Assembly: GCF_019799965.1 (NCBI RefSeq) | Contig: NZ_JABGCJ010000007.1 | Coordinates: forward strand, 62,001 to 126,000 | Direction: 5' to 3' | Length of the DNA: 64,000 nt | DNA from: Modestobacter italicus | Lineage (GTDB): Bacteria; Actinomycetota; Actinomycetes; Mycobacteriales; Geodermatophilaceae | In this document: positions 16,885-25,776 of the stretch, one piece after another | Position numbering within the stretch: position 1 is the first letter of the stretch | How the letters are laid out: every line of letters starts with the position of its first letter | Notes under the pieces: generated by a model | What the model was told of the DNA's origin: nothing | Seen by the model: the letters and a program-made list of their open reading frames with translations, nothing else | Databases searched by the model: none | Made by a program: the position numbers and the translations under genes

Positions 16885-17667
16885 TCAGCCGAAGACCCAG
16901 GAGACGATTCCCATCGCAAGGTAATAGGTGGGGATCATCAGGACTGGCACCAAGGCGCTCCAGCCTGATCGCTGGGCTGCCGTGTTCGCTCGCGGCTCAG
17001 GGGCGAGGGGGGAGGTGACGAGATCGTCGGCGGAGTCACCAGTCAGCTCGCGGTACTCGAGCCAGGACAGGGCGAGCACCACCACGAAGAGGCCGATCGC
17101 GATCACTGCCGGTGGTACCGGGACAACGATCGCTGACGAAGTTCCACTGGCTGCTGCGGCTCCGACACCAGCCGCGGTGACCACGGCGAAGAGGGCGAAG
17201 AGGGCGGTGCCCAGCACCCAAGGGCGCGCGAACAGCGGGCGCAGCACTCGAGGTAGGCACAGCAGCGCGGCCGCGACCACGGCGAGACAACCGAGCTGAA
17301 CCAGGTTGTAGGTCAGTGGCTCACCACTGACCCAGTTTCGGATCGCATCGGTGCCGACGAGCATGGCCAGCACCTGACCGGCACCGAGGGCGGCGATGGT
17401 CCACACCCCGGACACGCGCTCGGGAGAGCTCTCCGCATCGATCTCTCGGGCGTAGTCGATGGGATCACCGAACGCTGCCGATGGAGGTTCACCGGTCTCC
17501 GTGCAGTGGCCCTCCACCTCGCCCAGGCGCTCCCCGATCACCGGACCGGGGACGTCTCGCAGCCGCAGCTCGAGCACGAACGCACTGCACCAAGCCTGGT
17601 GGGCCCGGACGAACGGACGCTCCCAGACCTCCTGCGGTGCGGCCTGCACGCCGGGGGACTCGCTCAT
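16885..17667 (-). CDS. HAAS-domain membrane protein, partner of PadR regulator
   Basis: 260 residues. The N-terminal ~70 residues resemble the HAAS/DUF1700-type domain often coded beside PadR regulators (LRLRDVPGPVIGERLGEVEG ... FGDPIDYAREID). About five hydrophobic segments follow (near AALGAGQVLAMLVG, LGCLAVVAAALLCL, GTALFALFAVVTAAG, VIAIGLFVVVLAL, and the C-terminal LVPVLMIPTYYLAMGIV). The start at 17667 has GAGGAG six bases upstream and overlaps the PadR stop (ATGA). Its function is unknown; membrane-linked control of, or response to, the PadR protein is the usual guess. Confidence 0.75.
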   Translation of the reverse strand: MSESPGVQAAPQEVWERPFVRAHQAWCSAFVLELRLRDVPGPVIGERLGEVEGHCTETGEPPSAAFGDPIDYAREIDAESSPERVSGVWTIAALGAGQVLAMLVGTDAIRNWVSGEPLTYNLVQLGCLAVVAAALLCLPRVLRPLFARPWVLGTALFALFAVVTAAGVGAAAASGTSSAIVVPVPPAVIAIGLFVVVLALSWLEYRELTGDSADDLVTSPLAPEPRANTAAQRSGWSALVPVLMIPTYYLAMGIVSWVFG

Positions 17668-18041
17668 GCTGAACTCCTCGATGAGTGGGTGGAGTGGACG
17701 AAGGCGTCGCCGCCCGCGGCAAGGTGGACGCCGACCCGGGCCGAGAACGCCTCCCACCGGGTGATGCCGTGCTCCAGCTCGGCGCGGCCGGCGTCGGTGA
17801 GGGTGAAGTACTTGCGCCCCGGACCGGTGTCACCGGTCCGCCAGTCGACGACGACCAACTCGTTCTTCTCCAGCCGGGCCAGCAGCGGGTAGAGCGTGCC
17901 GCCCTTGATGTCGCCGAAGCCCGCGTCGGCCAGCCGACCGGCGATGGCATAGCCGTAGGTGGGCCCATCAGCCATGACCCGCAAGACGCACAGCTCGAGG
18001 ACCCCGCGGAGCCACTCGCTGGGCTGCGGTCCGGTCGGCAC
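17664..18041 (-). CDS. PadR family transcriptional regulator
   Basis: 125 residues, GTG start. The winged helix is clear: LRGVLELCVLRVMADGPTYG YAIAGRL, then DIKGGTLYPLLARLEKNELV and the wing GRKYFTLTDAGRAEL. PadR proteins repress nearby membrane or transporter genes and are released by small ligands or by a partner membrane protein. Here the gene is four-base coupled to the HAAS membrane protein. The last 20 residues (GDAFVHSTHSSRSSA) are unlike the family core. An imperfect palindrome lies 17 bases upstream. Confidence 0.9.
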   Translation of the reverse strand: MPTGPQPSEWLRGVLELCVLRVMADGPTYGYAIAGRLADAGFGDIKGGTLYPLLARLEKNELVVVDWRTGDTGPGRKYFTLTDAGRAELEHGITRWEAFSARVGVHLAAGGDAFVHSTHSSRSSA

Positions 18042-18550
18042 GCCTTGATAGTGCCTCTACTCAGAGCGCCTGTCTAGTAGCTGCTGATCGAACTCCCCTG
18101 CGTGTCTCAGGCCGGTGACCGTCCGCCCGTCCGAACGAAGTCCGAGCTCGCCACGCCGCCCAAGAGCTCGAACGCCCGTTGGCGGGCTGACCGGTACATC
18201 AGCGTCCTCGGCATGCAGAGCCGCCAGCAGCCCAAGGTGAGCGCCGCGTCCTGCTGCGGCCGGCCGGTCGGCCACTGGCCGTTCTGCCGAGAGCAACCAG
18301 CGGAGAACGGCCGTCCTGCCTTGCGTGACCAGGAACGGATTCCGAAACTGCAGTTCAGGACCACCCGTTTCTTGGCCGCTCTGCGCGCGGCTTGACTCGT
18401 CAGGCGTTTGCGCAGGTCGGTCAACGGGGTTTCATGGCCGCAAGCTCGTAGCGCCGCGGATCCTGGGGACGCCCGCCGGAATGACGGGGACCGGGTCCTG
18501 CGCTGACGGCGCTTCGTTCCCTTCGATGCCCCCGGGGCCGCGCTGCTGTG
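18042..18550. other. Non-coding stretch upstream of padR
   Basis: About 510 bases in which open frames exist on both strands but none shows a family motif, a convincing start or a balanced composition. Apart from the palindrome at 18058-18079, I see no supported feature. Confidence 0.4.
18058..18079. promoter_or_regulatory. Imperfect palindrome, candidate PadR operator
   Basis: TACTCAGA on the left pairs with TCTAGTA on the right around a seven-base centre, with one unpaired base. It lies 17 bases upstream of the padR GTG, where autorepression by PadR would be expected. TACT/AGTA half-sites are similar to those of several PadR proteins. Confidence 0.4.
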
Positions 18551-18962
18551 TCAGTGCGAGGTGGCGATGAACCCGTTCCACCCGAGGCGTGCCTCAGCCC
18601 CGGACATGTGCGCCACCTCCACCGGCGGCAGGCCCACGACCTTGATCAGAGACTGGACCAGCCAGCTGGGCAGACCCGGTGCGAGGTCAGCTCTCGCTGT
18701 CGCCCGCAGGGTCCTTCGCGGGTTCCGCGTTGTTCGGCTGGACAGCGGCAGCGGCCCTGCCCAGCCGTTCGATGGCCTCGGCCGGCGGCACGGTCGCCGG
18801 CGTGAGCGACAGGGTCGCCACCCGGGCCGTCATCTCGGCGTGGACCTCGCTGTCGCTTGGGGTGCCCAGCGCCCACACTTCCGCGGCCCAACTGAGCAGT
18901 CCCTGCACAGATCGTCGCGGCGCCACCCCGCCCGAGGAACCGGCTGGCTCACGGCGTTCCAC
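18551..18962 (-). pseudogene. Possible frameshifted hypothetical gene
   Basis: Two adjoining minus-strand frames look like parts of one protein. The first runs from an ATG at 18962 (91 residues, including a helical WAAEVWALGTPSDSEVHAEM segment) to a stop at 18687. The next frame, 18551-18691, reads ADLAPGLPSWLVQSLIKVVG then LPPVEVAHMSGAEARLGWNG before a stop, with no start codon of its own. A single frame change near 18690 would join them. Neither half is recognised, so this could also be a short gene followed by a relic. Confidence 0.3.
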
Positions 18963-19011
18963 CGACGGCCGCGCGGGCGACCAGGCGAGGCATCGCAGCG
19001 TGCCGGCGGCG

Positions 19012-19926
19012 CTACCGGGGTGTGGCGGCGATCAGGTCGACGACCACCTGGGCCAGCTGCGGGCCGACGTCCTCCTGGAGGAAGTGCCCGCCGCCGGCCA
19101 GCGTGGTGTGCGGCATCCCCTGCGCCCCCGGCACCAGCTTCTGGAACACCGCATCGCCGCCGCCAGTGATCGGGTCCGAGTCGGAGAACGCGGTCAGGAA
19201 CGGCTTGTCCCAGCTGCGCAGCACCGCCCAGGCGGCCCGGTTGGCCTCGGCCGCCGGGTCGTCGGGCCGGGTGGGCACCAGCGACGGGAACACCCGGGCA
19301 CCGGCCTTGTACCGGTCGTCGGGGAACGGGGCGTCGTAGGCGGCGACCACCTCGGGAGCCATGTCCGTCACCGTGCCGTTGGAGACGATCCGGCCCACCT
19401 GCATGCTCGTCATCCCCGCGGCGGCCCGCTGCCAGGCCAGGAACGCCTCGCTCATCGGGTGGTCGCCGGTGGGCAGCCCGGTGTTGGCAGCGACGACCCG
19501 GGCGAACCGGTCGGGGTGCTCGGCGACCAGCCGCAGCCCGATCAGCCCGCCCCAGTCCTGGGCGACCAGGGTCAGGTCGGTGAGCCTCAGCTCGCCGAGC
19601 AGCACCTGCCGCATCCAGCCCACGTGCCGGGCGTAGGTGTAGTCGGTCAGCTCGGTGGGCTTGTCGCTGCGGCCGAAGCCCACCAGGTCGGGGACGACGA
19701 CGCGCAGACCCGCCGCGGTGAGCACCGGGATCATCCGCCGGTACAGGAACGACCAGGACGGCTCGCCGTGCAGCAGCAGCACCGGCTCGCCGTCGTCCGG
19801 GCCCTCGACCAGGACGGCCACCCGCAGCCGGCCGCCGTCCCCGTCGTCGACCTCGACGTACCGGGGCTCGTAGGGGAACTCGGGCAGGTCGGTGAACCGG
19901 CCCTCGGGTGTGCGCAGCGCGTCCAT
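19012..19926 (-). CDS. dhmA: Haloalkane dehalogenase
   Basis: 304 residues of alpha/beta-hydrolase fold with haloalkane dehalogenase signatures. The oxyanion region is LLHGEPSWSFLYRRM. The nucleophile elbow is VAQDWGG, giving Asp 124 and the halide-binding Trp 125. The general base His 281 lies in GGGHFLQEDVG, with an acidic residue in FSDSDPIT. The family cleaves carbon-halogen bonds to an alcohol and halide in the cytoplasm. Asp in place of Ser argues against an ordinary esterase, though epoxide hydrolases also use Asp; the E-P-S-W motif favours dehalogenase. Monocistronic, next to MsrA. Confidence 0.85.
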   Translation of the reverse strand: MDALRTPEGRFTDLPEFPYEPRYVEVDDGDGGRLRVAVLVEGPDDGEPVLLLHGEPSWSFLYRRMIPVLTAAGLRVVVPDLVGFGRSDKPTELTDYTYARHVGWMRQVLLGELRLTDLTLVAQDWGGLIGLRLVAEHPDRFARVVAANTGLPTGDHPMSEAFLAWQRAAAGMTSMQVGRIVSNGTVTDMAPEVVAAYDAPFPDDRYKAGARVFPSLVPTRPDDPAAEANRAAWAVLRSWDKPFLTAFSDSDPITGGGDAVFQKLVPGAQGMPHTTLAGGGHFLQEDVGPQLAQVVVDLIAATPR

Positions 19927-19980
19927 CGCAGGCCTCCTCGACTGGTGGGCGTCGCCCGACCGTATCGAGGAGGCCGGACG

Positions 19981-20634
19981 TCAGACGCCGGGGAGGCCGA
20001 CCGGGCAGGCGACGCCGGTGGAGTTCACCGGGCAGTAGCCCCCGGGCACCTTGTAGAGGTACTGCTGGTGGTAGGCCTCGGCGTAGAAGAAGTCGCCGAG
20101 CGGGGCGATCTCGGTGGTGATCTCGCCGTAGCCGGCCGCGGTCAGGCGCTCCTGGAACAGGTCGCGGCTGACCTTGGCGGCCGCCTCCTGCTCCGGGCCC
20201 TGGGTGTAGATCGCCGAGCGGTACTGGGTGCCGATGTCGTTGCCCTGGCGCATGCCCTGGGTCGGGTCGTGCTCCTCCCAGAACTCCTTCAGCAGCCGGT
20301 CGTAGGAGATGACGGCCGGGTCGAAGACGACCAGCACGGCCTCGGTGTGCCCGGTGCGCGCCGAGCAGACCTCCTCGTACGTCGGGTTCGGGGTGTACCC
20401 GCCGGCGTAGCCCGCAGCGGTCGAGTACACGCCCGGGGTCTCCCAGAAGACCTTCTCCACACCCCAGAAGCAGCCGGCACCGAAGACGGCGGTCTGCAGG
20501 CCCGCGGGGAACGGCGGCTGGATGCGGTTGCCGTTGACCGCGTGCACCTCCGGGATGCCGGGGAGCGGCTCGGAACGGCCGGTCAGGGCGTCCTCCGCGG
20601 TGACCGGCTGGGTCTTTGCGCGGGAGAAGAACAT
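19981..20634 (-). CDS. msrA: Peptide-methionine (S)-S-oxide reductase MsrA
   Basis: 217 residues. The catalytic motif GAGCFWG is followed by [28 protein letters not shown] and the distal [13 protein letters not shown] region with the likely resolving cysteine. MsrA reduces the S epimer of methionine sulfoxide in proteins, using thioredoxin. The ATG at 20634 is placed by a TACAGT hexamer six bases upstream. It is the single-domain form with no MsrB fusion. Confidence 0.95.
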   Translation of the reverse strand: MFFSRAKTQPVTAEDALTGRSEPLPGIPEVHAVNGNRIQPPFPAGLQTAVFGAGCFWGVEKVFWETPGVYSTAAGYAGGYTPNPTYEEVCSARTGHTEAVLVVFDPAVISYDRLLKEFWEEHDPTQGMRQGNDIGTQYRSAIYTQGPEQEAAAKVSRDLFQERLTAAGYGEITTEIAPLGDFFYAEAYHQQYLYKVPGGYCPVNSTGVACPVGLPGV

Positions 20635-20640
20635 GCCCCG

Positions 20641-20646
20641 ACTGTA
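20641..20646 (-). promoter_or_regulatory. Putative leaderless -10 element (TACAGT) of msrA
   Basis: TACAGT on the minus strand, six bases before the msrA ATG, with no ribosome binding site in between. Confidence 0.45.
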
Positions 20647-20709
20647 GGTCCGTCGTCCAACCAGCGACCCCGGCTCGTGCGACCGGGCCCGCTGGCGCAC
20701 CCTCGTGGG

Positions 20710-21732
20710 ATGGCGATCCAGACCCGCGAGTGGCAGCTGATCCGACGTCCGCAGGGCGAGCCGGTGCCCGAGGACTTCCGTCTCGTGACGATGGAGCGGG
20801 CCGACCCGGCACCCGGTGAGGTGGTCGTCCGGACCATCGCCATGTCGGTCGACCCGTACATGCGCGGCCGGATGAGCGCGACGAAGTCCTACGCGCCCAG
20901 CTGGGAGCTCGGCGAGACGATGCAGGGCGGCACCGTCGGCCAGGTGGTCGCCTCCCGGTCGGACGACGTCCCCGAGGGTGCGCTCGTGCTGCACGGCCTC
21001 GGCTGGCGGGACGTCGCCGTCGTCCCGGCCGCGCACGTCTCGGTGGTCGACCCGCTGCCCGAGCTACCGCTGTCGCTGTACCTGGGCGTGCTCGGCATGC
21101 CGGGGCTGACCGCGTGGGCCGGGCTGTTCCGGCTGGCGTCCTTCCGGGAGGGGGACGCCGTCTTCGTCTCCGGCGCGGCCGGGGCGGTCGGCAGCCTGGT
21201 CGGCCAGTTCGCCCGGCTGCGCGGGGCGTCCCGGGTCGTCGGCAGCGCCGGGACGCCGGAGAAGGTGCGCTGGCTGCGCGACGAGCTGGGCTTCGACGCG
21301 GCCTTCGACTACCACGACGGGGCGGTCGACGACCTGCTCGGCGCCGCCGCACCCGACGGCATCGACGTCTTCTTCGACAACGTGGGCGGGGAGCACCTGG
21401 AGGCCGCGATCGGGGCGTTCCGGACGTACGGCCGGGCCGCGCTGTGCGGGTCGATCTCCGGGTACAACGCGACCACCGCACCGCCCGGGCCGCGCAACCT
21501 CGGGCAGATCGTCGGCAAGCGGCTGACCTTGCGCGGGTTCATCGTCGGCGACCACGCCGACCTGCGGCCGGAGTTCGTGACCGCGGTGTCCGGCTGGCTG
21601 CGGGACGGCTCGGTCGTCGCCCGCGAGACGGTGGTCGAGGGGCTGGACTCCGCGGTGGAGGCGTTCCGCTCGCTGCTCAGCGGCGGCAACACCGGGAAGA
21701 TGGTCGTCCGCCTGACCCGCGACCCGGGCTGA
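20710..21732 (+). CDS. NADP-dependent oxidoreductase, CurA/prostaglandin-reductase type
   Basis: 340 residues of zinc-free medium-chain dehydrogenase. Hallmarks are the N-terminal [10 protein letters not shown] motif, the [12 protein letters not shown] helix, the NADP-binding [20 protein letters not shown] and the [13 protein letters not shown] segment. Relatives reduce the alkene of alpha,beta-unsaturated ketones and aldehydes (curcumin, 2-alkenals, prostaglandins). The ATG at 20710 follows CACCCT by six bases. Divergent from msrA, with which it could share an oxidative or electrophile-stress theme (inference). Confidence 0.9.
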   Translation: MAIQTREWQLIRRPQGEPVPEDFRLVTMERADPAPGEVVVRTIAMSVDPYMRGRMSATKSYAPSWELGETMQGGTVGQVVASRSDDVPEGALVLHGLGWRDVAVVPAAHVSVVDPLPELPLSLYLGVLGMPGLTAWAGLFRLASFREGDAVFVSGAAGAVGSLVGQFARLRGASRVVGSAGTPEKVRWLRDELGFDAAFDYHDGAVDDLLGAAAPDGIDVFFDNVGGEHLEAAIGAFRTYGRAALCGSISGYNATTAPPGPRNLGQIVGKRLTLRGFIVGDHADLRPEFVTAVSGWLRDGSVVARETVVEGLDSAVEAFRSLLSGGNTGKMVVRLTRDPG

Positions 21733-21856
21733 TCGGTGATCACCTCGGGCCCACCGGGGTCTCGTCGGGTCCGAGACCCCGCCCAGGCCGGGGTGGTCAT
21801 GCGGGCGCGGGCCGCGGCCCGGTTGGCGATCGGCGGATCAGGGCAGACTCCGGCCC

Positions 21857-22057
21857 ATGTGGCTCTTCCTCACCCGCCGTTTCCGCATGTGGGTCATCCT
21901 CACCGTCCTCGCGCCGCTGGCCACCAAGGTGCTGCGCGGCCTCGGCCAGGCCCTGGAGAAGCGCAGCGGCCCCTCGGCGATCAGCAACGGCCTGCTCAAG
22001 GCCGGGGACCTCGGCGAGAAGGCGCGGATGAAGCTGGGCGGCAAGCGCCGCCGCTGA
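21857..22057 (+). CDS. Small hypothetical protein with N-terminal hydrophobic helix
   Basis: 66 residues. An N-terminal hydrophobic stretch (FRMWVILTVLAPLATKVL) could be a membrane anchor, and the C-terminus is basic (KARMKLGGKRRR). CAGACT lies seven bases upstream of the ATG, a leaderless-type arrangement. It is 17 bases upstream of the hydrolase gene and may be co-transcribed with it. Function unknown. Confidence 0.6.
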   Translation: MWLFLTRRFRMWVILTVLAPLATKVLRGLGQALEKRSGPSAISNGLLKAGDLGEKARMKLGGKRRR

Positions 22058-22073
22058 CCACCGGGACGACGAC

Positions 22074-22802
22074 GTGACCACCCCTGACACACCGGACGCT
22101 GCCCGCCCCGACCCGCGCTCACCCGCCCTGGAGCAGCTGCCCGCCAACGGTGAGACCCGCGGGATCGCGCTGTTCTGCCACGGCGGCACCGTCACCAGCG
22201 TCGACCCGCCCAAGGAGCGCGCGCTCTCCCTGGTCCGGATGCGGGCGTTCCAGTCGTTCGTGCACCGCAGCACCGCCGACCGCGGGATCGCCACCGCGCT
22301 GCTCCGTTACCGGGTCGCCGGCTGGAACGGCGAGGCCGCGGACGCGTTCCAGGACGTCCGCTGGGCGATCGCGCAGCTGCGGGAGGAGCACGGCACCGAC
22401 GTCCCGATCGTGCTGGTCGGGCACTCGATGGGCGGGCGGGCCGCACTCCGGGCCGGCGGCGAGCCCTCGGTGACCGCCGTCTGCGCCCTCGCCCCGTGGA
22501 CCCCGCCCGGCGAGCCAGTCATGCACCTGGGCGGTCAGACCGTGGTGATCCTGCACGGGCGCGGTGACCGCTGGGTGCCCGCGCGGCTGTCCGCGGAGTT
22601 CGCCGTCCGGGCCCGGCGGGCGAAGGCCCGGGTGGCCCGGTTCACCATCGTCGGCGGGCACGGCATGGTCCGGCGGTCGCACCGCTGGCACGCCTTCGCC
22701 CGGGACGTCGTCCTGGCCGGCACCGGCCTCGAGCCGATGCCCGAGGCGATCGCCCACGCCCTCACCCAGCCCAGCCCCGAGGGCCTCGCCGTCCCGCTCT
22801 GA
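22074..22802 (+). CDS. Alpha/beta-hydrolase family protein
   Basis: 242 residues with GTG start. The nucleophile elbow is GHSMGG; a candidate acid is in HGRGDRWVPA and the histidine in VGGHGMVRR, giving a complete Ser-Asp-His triad. The early ALFCHGGTVTS is the oxyanion strand. The dienelactone-hydrolase/lysophospholipase-like layout does not reveal a substrate. It follows the 66-residue gene closely. Confidence 0.8.
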   Translation: MTTPDTPDAARPDPRSPALEQLPANGETRGIALFCHGGTVTSVDPPKERALSLVRMRAFQSFVHRSTADRGIATALLRYRVAGWNGEAADAFQDVRWAIAQLREEHGTDVPIVLVGHSMGGRAALRAGGEPSVTAVCALAPWTPPGEPVMHLGGQTVVILHGRGDRWVPARLSAEFAVRARRAKARVARFTIVGGHGMVRRSHRWHAFARDVVLAGTGLEPMPEAIAHALTQPSPEGLAVPL

Positions 22803-22873
22803 CCGGCGGTCACCCGGCACTCGGCCTGGACGGGCGCGGGGTGTTCGGAGCGCCGTCCACGCTGGTCGACACA

Positions 22874-22879
22874 TACGCT
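22874..22879 (+). promoter_or_regulatory. Putative leaderless -10 element (TACGCT)
   Basis: TACGCT lies six bases before the GTG at 22886 and supports that start for the DUF4304-like gene. Confidence 0.4.
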
Positions 22880-22885
22880 CCGTCC

Positions 22886-23578
22886 GTGGGCTCCCCAGGC
22901 CAGGCAGTCGACCGGTCCATGCGGCGGCACATCCGGCCTCGTCTGGAGACGGCGGGCTTCCAGGACTTCACCGCTCGCAGGGCCTGGCGTCGGCGCGGTG
23001 ACGTCATCGACGTCGTGGACTTCCAGGCGGTCGGGGCACACGCCGCCGCCAGCGTGGGCTGCACGCCCTTCTCCTTCAGCGTCCGTGCCGGTGTGCGTCA
23101 TCAGGCGTGCGTGGCGGCGGACGGCAGCTCAGCGGCGTCCACGACCCGCCCCGGCTATGAGCACTGCACCTTTCAGGTGCTGCTCGGCAAGCGCCTGCGA
23201 CAGCCTGACGCCTTCCGCCCATGGGGGACCGGTCCGCCACGAGACCGGAGTGACATCTGGGCGGTGGAAGACGACGCCAGCAACGTGGAGGACGTCGTCG
23301 CCGATGCCGGCGAGATGCTCCTGGGAACAGGTCTGCCGATCCTCACGGAGCTCGGCTCGCCGGACGTCGCCTACGCAGCTCTGCTGAGTCGCGACTCAAC
23401 AGAGCCTTCGTACGGCCTCCCCGGCGTGGCGATGCCCGGCGCTCCTGGCTCGCCACGGTGGGTCGACACGGTTCGGTGTCTCGCCGTCCGGCTGGGGCGC
23501 AACGCCGACGACGACCTCGCCACCGCGCCCGTCCTGGACCCGCTACCGGAGCCTGGTCAGGAGAAGAGCGCGCTGTAG
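22886..23578 (+). CDS. DUF4304-like hypothetical protein
   Basis: 230 residues from the GTG at 22886; an in-frame GTG at 22841 is also possible. The start [20 protein letters not shown] then [12 protein letters not shown] resembles DUF4304, a domain common in small actinobacterial proteins found near toxin-immunity or mobile loci. The later part ([20 protein letters not shown]) fits the second half of that family. GC content and codon choice are slightly lower than in the neighbours. Function unknown. Confidence 0.55.
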   Translation: MGSPGQAVDRSMRRHIRPRLETAGFQDFTARRAWRRRGDVIDVVDFQAVGAHAAASVGCTPFSFSVRAGVRHQACVAADGSSAASTTRPGYEHCTFQVLLGKRLRQPDAFRPWGTGPPRDRSDIWAVEDDASNVEDVVADAGEMLLGTGLPILTELGSPDVAYAALLSRDSTEPSYGLPGVAMPGAPGSPRWVDTVRCLAVRLGRNADDDLATAPVLDPLPEPGQEKSAL

Positions 23579-24579
23579 CCGTTCAGGGCGGGCTGGCCGC
23601 CGAGGTGGGCGTAGAGCACGGTGGACGACCGGTCGATCTCGCCGCGGCCGACCAGGTCGATCGTCGCGGCCATCGACTTCCCCTCGTAGACGGGGTCGGT
23701 GACCATGCCCTCGGTGCGGGCGGCCAGCTCCATCGCGGCGATCGTGGTCGCGTCCGGGATGCCGTAGATGCCGGCGTGGTACCGGTCGTCGAGCTCGACG
23801 TCGTCGAGGGTCAGCTCCCGCTGCACGCCGATCGCGGCCGCCGTCCGCTGGGCGATCCGCAGCACCTGGTCCCGGGTCTCGGCGGGCTTGGCCGAGGCGT
23901 CGACGCCGAGCACCCGGCGCGGCCGGGCACCGGCCTCCTCCAGCTGCGCGAAGCCGGCGACCATGCCGGCCTGGGTCGAGCCGGTGACCGAGCAGACGAC
24001 GACGGTGTCGAAGAAGACGCCGAGCTCGGCCTCCTGCGCCGCCACCTCGTGCGCCCAGTTCGCGAAGCCCAGCCCGCCGAGCGGGTGGTCCGACGCCCCG
24101 GCCGGGATCGGGTACGGCTTGCCGCCGCGCGCCTCGATCTCCGCCAGCGCGGTCTCCCAGCTCTCCTTGAACCCGATGCCGAACCCGGCCTTCACCAGCC
24201 GGACGTCGGCGCCGGCCAGCCGCGAGATGAGGATGTTGCCGACCTTGTCGTAGACGGCGTCCGGCCAGTCGACCCAGCTCTCCTGCACCAGCACGCACTT
24301 CAGCCCGACGTGGGCGGCCACCGCCGCGACCTGCCGGGTGTGGTTGCTCTGCACCCCGCCGATCGAGACCAGCGTGTCGCAGCCCTGGGCCAGCGCGTCG
24401 GCGACCAGGTACTCGAGCTTGCGGGTCTTGTTGCCCCCGTAGGCGATGCCGGAGTTCACGTCCTCCCGCTTGGCCCACACCGCAGCGCCGCCCAGGTGCT
24501 CGGTCAGCCGGTCGAGACGGTGCACCGGCGAGGGGCCGAACAGCAGCGGGTGGCGGGGGAAGTCAGACAGGCTCGGCAT
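23557..24579 (-). CDS. acdS: 1-aminocyclopropane-1-carboxylate deaminase
   Basis: 340 residues, the standard length. PLP lysine 51 is in YGGNKTRK at the canonical position. [18 protein letters not shown] carries the catalytic Ser of the family. The residues that separate true ACC deaminase from D-cysteine desulfhydrase are present: Glu in VYEGKSM and Leu in [13 protein letters not shown]. The enzyme splits the ethylene precursor ACC to ammonia and 2-oxobutanoate, and is typical of plant- and soil-associated bacteria. The ATG at 24579 has GGAGGAG six bases upstream and overlaps the end of the GntR gene by 17 bases, so the pair forms one operon. Confidence 0.95.
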   Translation of the reverse strand: MPSLSDFPRHPLLFGPSPVHRLDRLTEHLGGAAVWAKREDVNSGIAYGGNKTRKLEYLVADALAQGCDTLVSIGGVQSNHTRQVAAVAAHVGLKCVLVQESWVDWPDAVYDKVGNILISRLAGADVRLVKAGFGIGFKESWETALAEIEARGGKPYPIPAGASDHPLGGLGFANWAHEVAAQEAELGVFFDTVVVCSVTGSTQAGMVAGFAQLEEAGARPRRVLGVDASAKPAETRDQVLRIAQRTAAAIGVQRELTLDDVELDDRYHAGIYGIPDATTIAAMELAARTEGMVTDPVYEGKSMAATIDLVGRGEIDRSSTVLYAHLGGQPALNGYSALFS

Positions 24580-25225
24580 CGGGGGTCTCCTCCAGTTCGG
24601 ACAGCAGCGCCGTCCAGATCTCGGTGGTCGTGGCGACGGCGGCATCGACGTCCCCGGCCGCGCAGGCGGCGATCAGGCGGTCGTGCAGGACGACGGACTC
24701 CCGGCCGTGCGCGGCGGCGAACCGCTGCCGCTCGAGCCGGCGGATCGCCGGTGTGAAGCGGTCGATCGTGGCCCGCACGGCGGCGTTGCCGCAGCGGTCG
24801 AGCAGCACGTCGTGCAGGTCGTCGTCGGCGCCCAGCGCCCCGCCGACGTCCCCGCGGTCGACGGCCTCGGCGAACCGCTGGTTGGCCGCCCGCATCCCGG
24901 CGACGTCCTCGCCGGTCACCAGGGGCACGGCCTCGCGCACGGCCAGCTCGTGCATCGCCCGGACGACGACGGCGGCGTCCCGGACCTGCTGGAGCACCAG
25001 CGGGGTGACCCGGGTGTGGCTCTGCGGCTTGGCCTCCACCAGGCCCTCGTCGGCCAGCCGGGACAGCGCCGCCCGGACGGGGGCCACCGACAGGCCCAGC
25101 CGCCCGGCGAGCTCGACGTCCTTGATCACGGCGCCGGGGGCCAGGTCGCCCATGACGATCGCGGTGCGGATGCGGTCGGCAGCCTGGTCGCGCAGCAGCA
25201 CGCGGGTCACGGGCCGCAGTTCCAT
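24563..25225 (-). CDS. GntR/FadR-family (FCD) regulator of acdS
   Basis: About 220 residues. A GntR winged helix ([40 protein letters not shown]) is followed by the FCD ligand domain, whose metal-binding residues appear in [13 protein letters not shown] and [13 protein letters not shown]. The start at 25225 is chosen over an ATG at 25240, because TTGACA-N17-TCAGAT places transcription at about 25225 and because a direct repeat overlaps the earlier ATG. In many ACC-deaminase loci the regulator is Lrp-type (AcdR); here a GntR/FCD protein takes that place. Confidence 0.88.
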   Translation of the reverse strand: MELRPVTRVLLRDQAADRIRTAIVMGDLAPGAVIKDVELAGRLGLSVAPVRAALSRLADEGLVEAKPQSHTRVTPLVLQQVRDAAVVVRAMHELAVREAVPLVTGEDVAGMRAANQRFAEAVDRGDVGGALGADDDLHDVLLDRCGNAAVRATIDRFTPAIRRLERQRFAAAHGRESVVLHDRLIAACAAGDVDAAVATTTEIWTALLSELEETPDAEPV

Positions 25226-25239
25226 ACTGACATCTGACA
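25226..25239 (-). promoter_or_regulatory. Direct repeat, candidate GntR operator
   Basis: On the minus strand TGTCAGA-TGTCAGT forms a tandem seven-base direct repeat overlapping the -10 region and putative start of the gntR-acdS transcript. Autoregulation by the GntR protein is plausible. Confidence 0.4.
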
Positions 25240-25260
25240 TTTTAGTTGTCGCCGTGTCAA
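25232..25260 (-). promoter_or_regulatory. Promoter of the gntR-acdS operon
   Basis: TTGACA (25255-25260) and TCAGAT (25232-25237) are separated by 17 bases. A TAAAAT in the spacer is a second candidate -10. Six bases separate TCAGAT from the ATG at 25225, so the transcript would be leaderless. Confidence 0.5.
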
Positions 25261-25332
25261 GGACCGGATCGCTGCGGTGATCGGCAGGACGGCACCTGTC
25301 GGCCCCCGCGCCGCACCGCCAGCATCGTCGGC

Positions 25333-25773
25333 ATGGACTGGACGACCCCGCCTTCCGACGCCGCCGCCCACTTCGCCCGGCGACTCGCCGTGGAGACCGA
25401 CGTCTCCGACGTCCACGCCGCGCTGGAGTCCGGCCACCCGGGCTTCGTGCTGCTGGACAGCCGCAGCGCCGAGTCGTGGGCGCAGGGCCACGTGCCGGGC
25501 GCGGTCCACCTGCCCGGCCGGGAGATCGCCGACCGGGCGGCCACCGTGCTCGACCGCGGCGTCCCGGTGGTGACCTACTGCTGGGGGCCCGGCTGCAACG
25601 GCGCGACCCGGGCGGCCCTCGCGCTCGCCCGGCTCGGCCACCCGGTGCGGGAGATGATCGGCGGCTTCGAGTACTGGGCGCGGGAGGGCCTGCCGGTGGA
25701 GACGGCGACCGGGACCACCCGCCCGGCGGTCGACCCGCTCACCGCCCCGGCAGGGGTCAGCTGCGGCTGCTGA
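25333..25773 (+). CDS. Rhodanese-like domain protein
   Basis: 146 residues, one rhodanese domain. The CH2A-type LLDSRSAESWAQGHVPGAVH is followed by the active-site loop VVTYCWGPGCNGATRAA, with Cys 83 the likely persulfide-forming residue and Cys 88 a second thiol in the same loop. The C-terminus ends SCGC. Rhodaneses carry sulfane sulfur; this CWGPGCN variant is widespread but its partner is unknown. The gene stands alone; CAGCAT lies seven bases before the ATG. Confidence 0.88.
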   Translation: MDWTTPPSDAAAHFARRLAVETDVSDVHAALESGHPGFVLLDSRSAESWAQGHVPGAVHLPGREIADRAATVLDRGVPVVTYCWGPGCNGATRAALALARLGHPVREMIGGFEYWAREGLPVETATGTTRPAVDPLTAPAGVSCGC

Positions 25774-25776
25774 GCC

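Noticed and set aside
18830-21481. 883-codon minus-strand frame spanning four genes
   Set aside because: It crosses msrA, the dehalogenase and the CurA-like gene; Arg/Pro/Gly-rich shadow.
24563-25240. Earlier ATG at 25240 as GntR start
   Set aside because: It overlaps the direct repeat and lies upstream of the inferred transcription start; 25225 is preferred.
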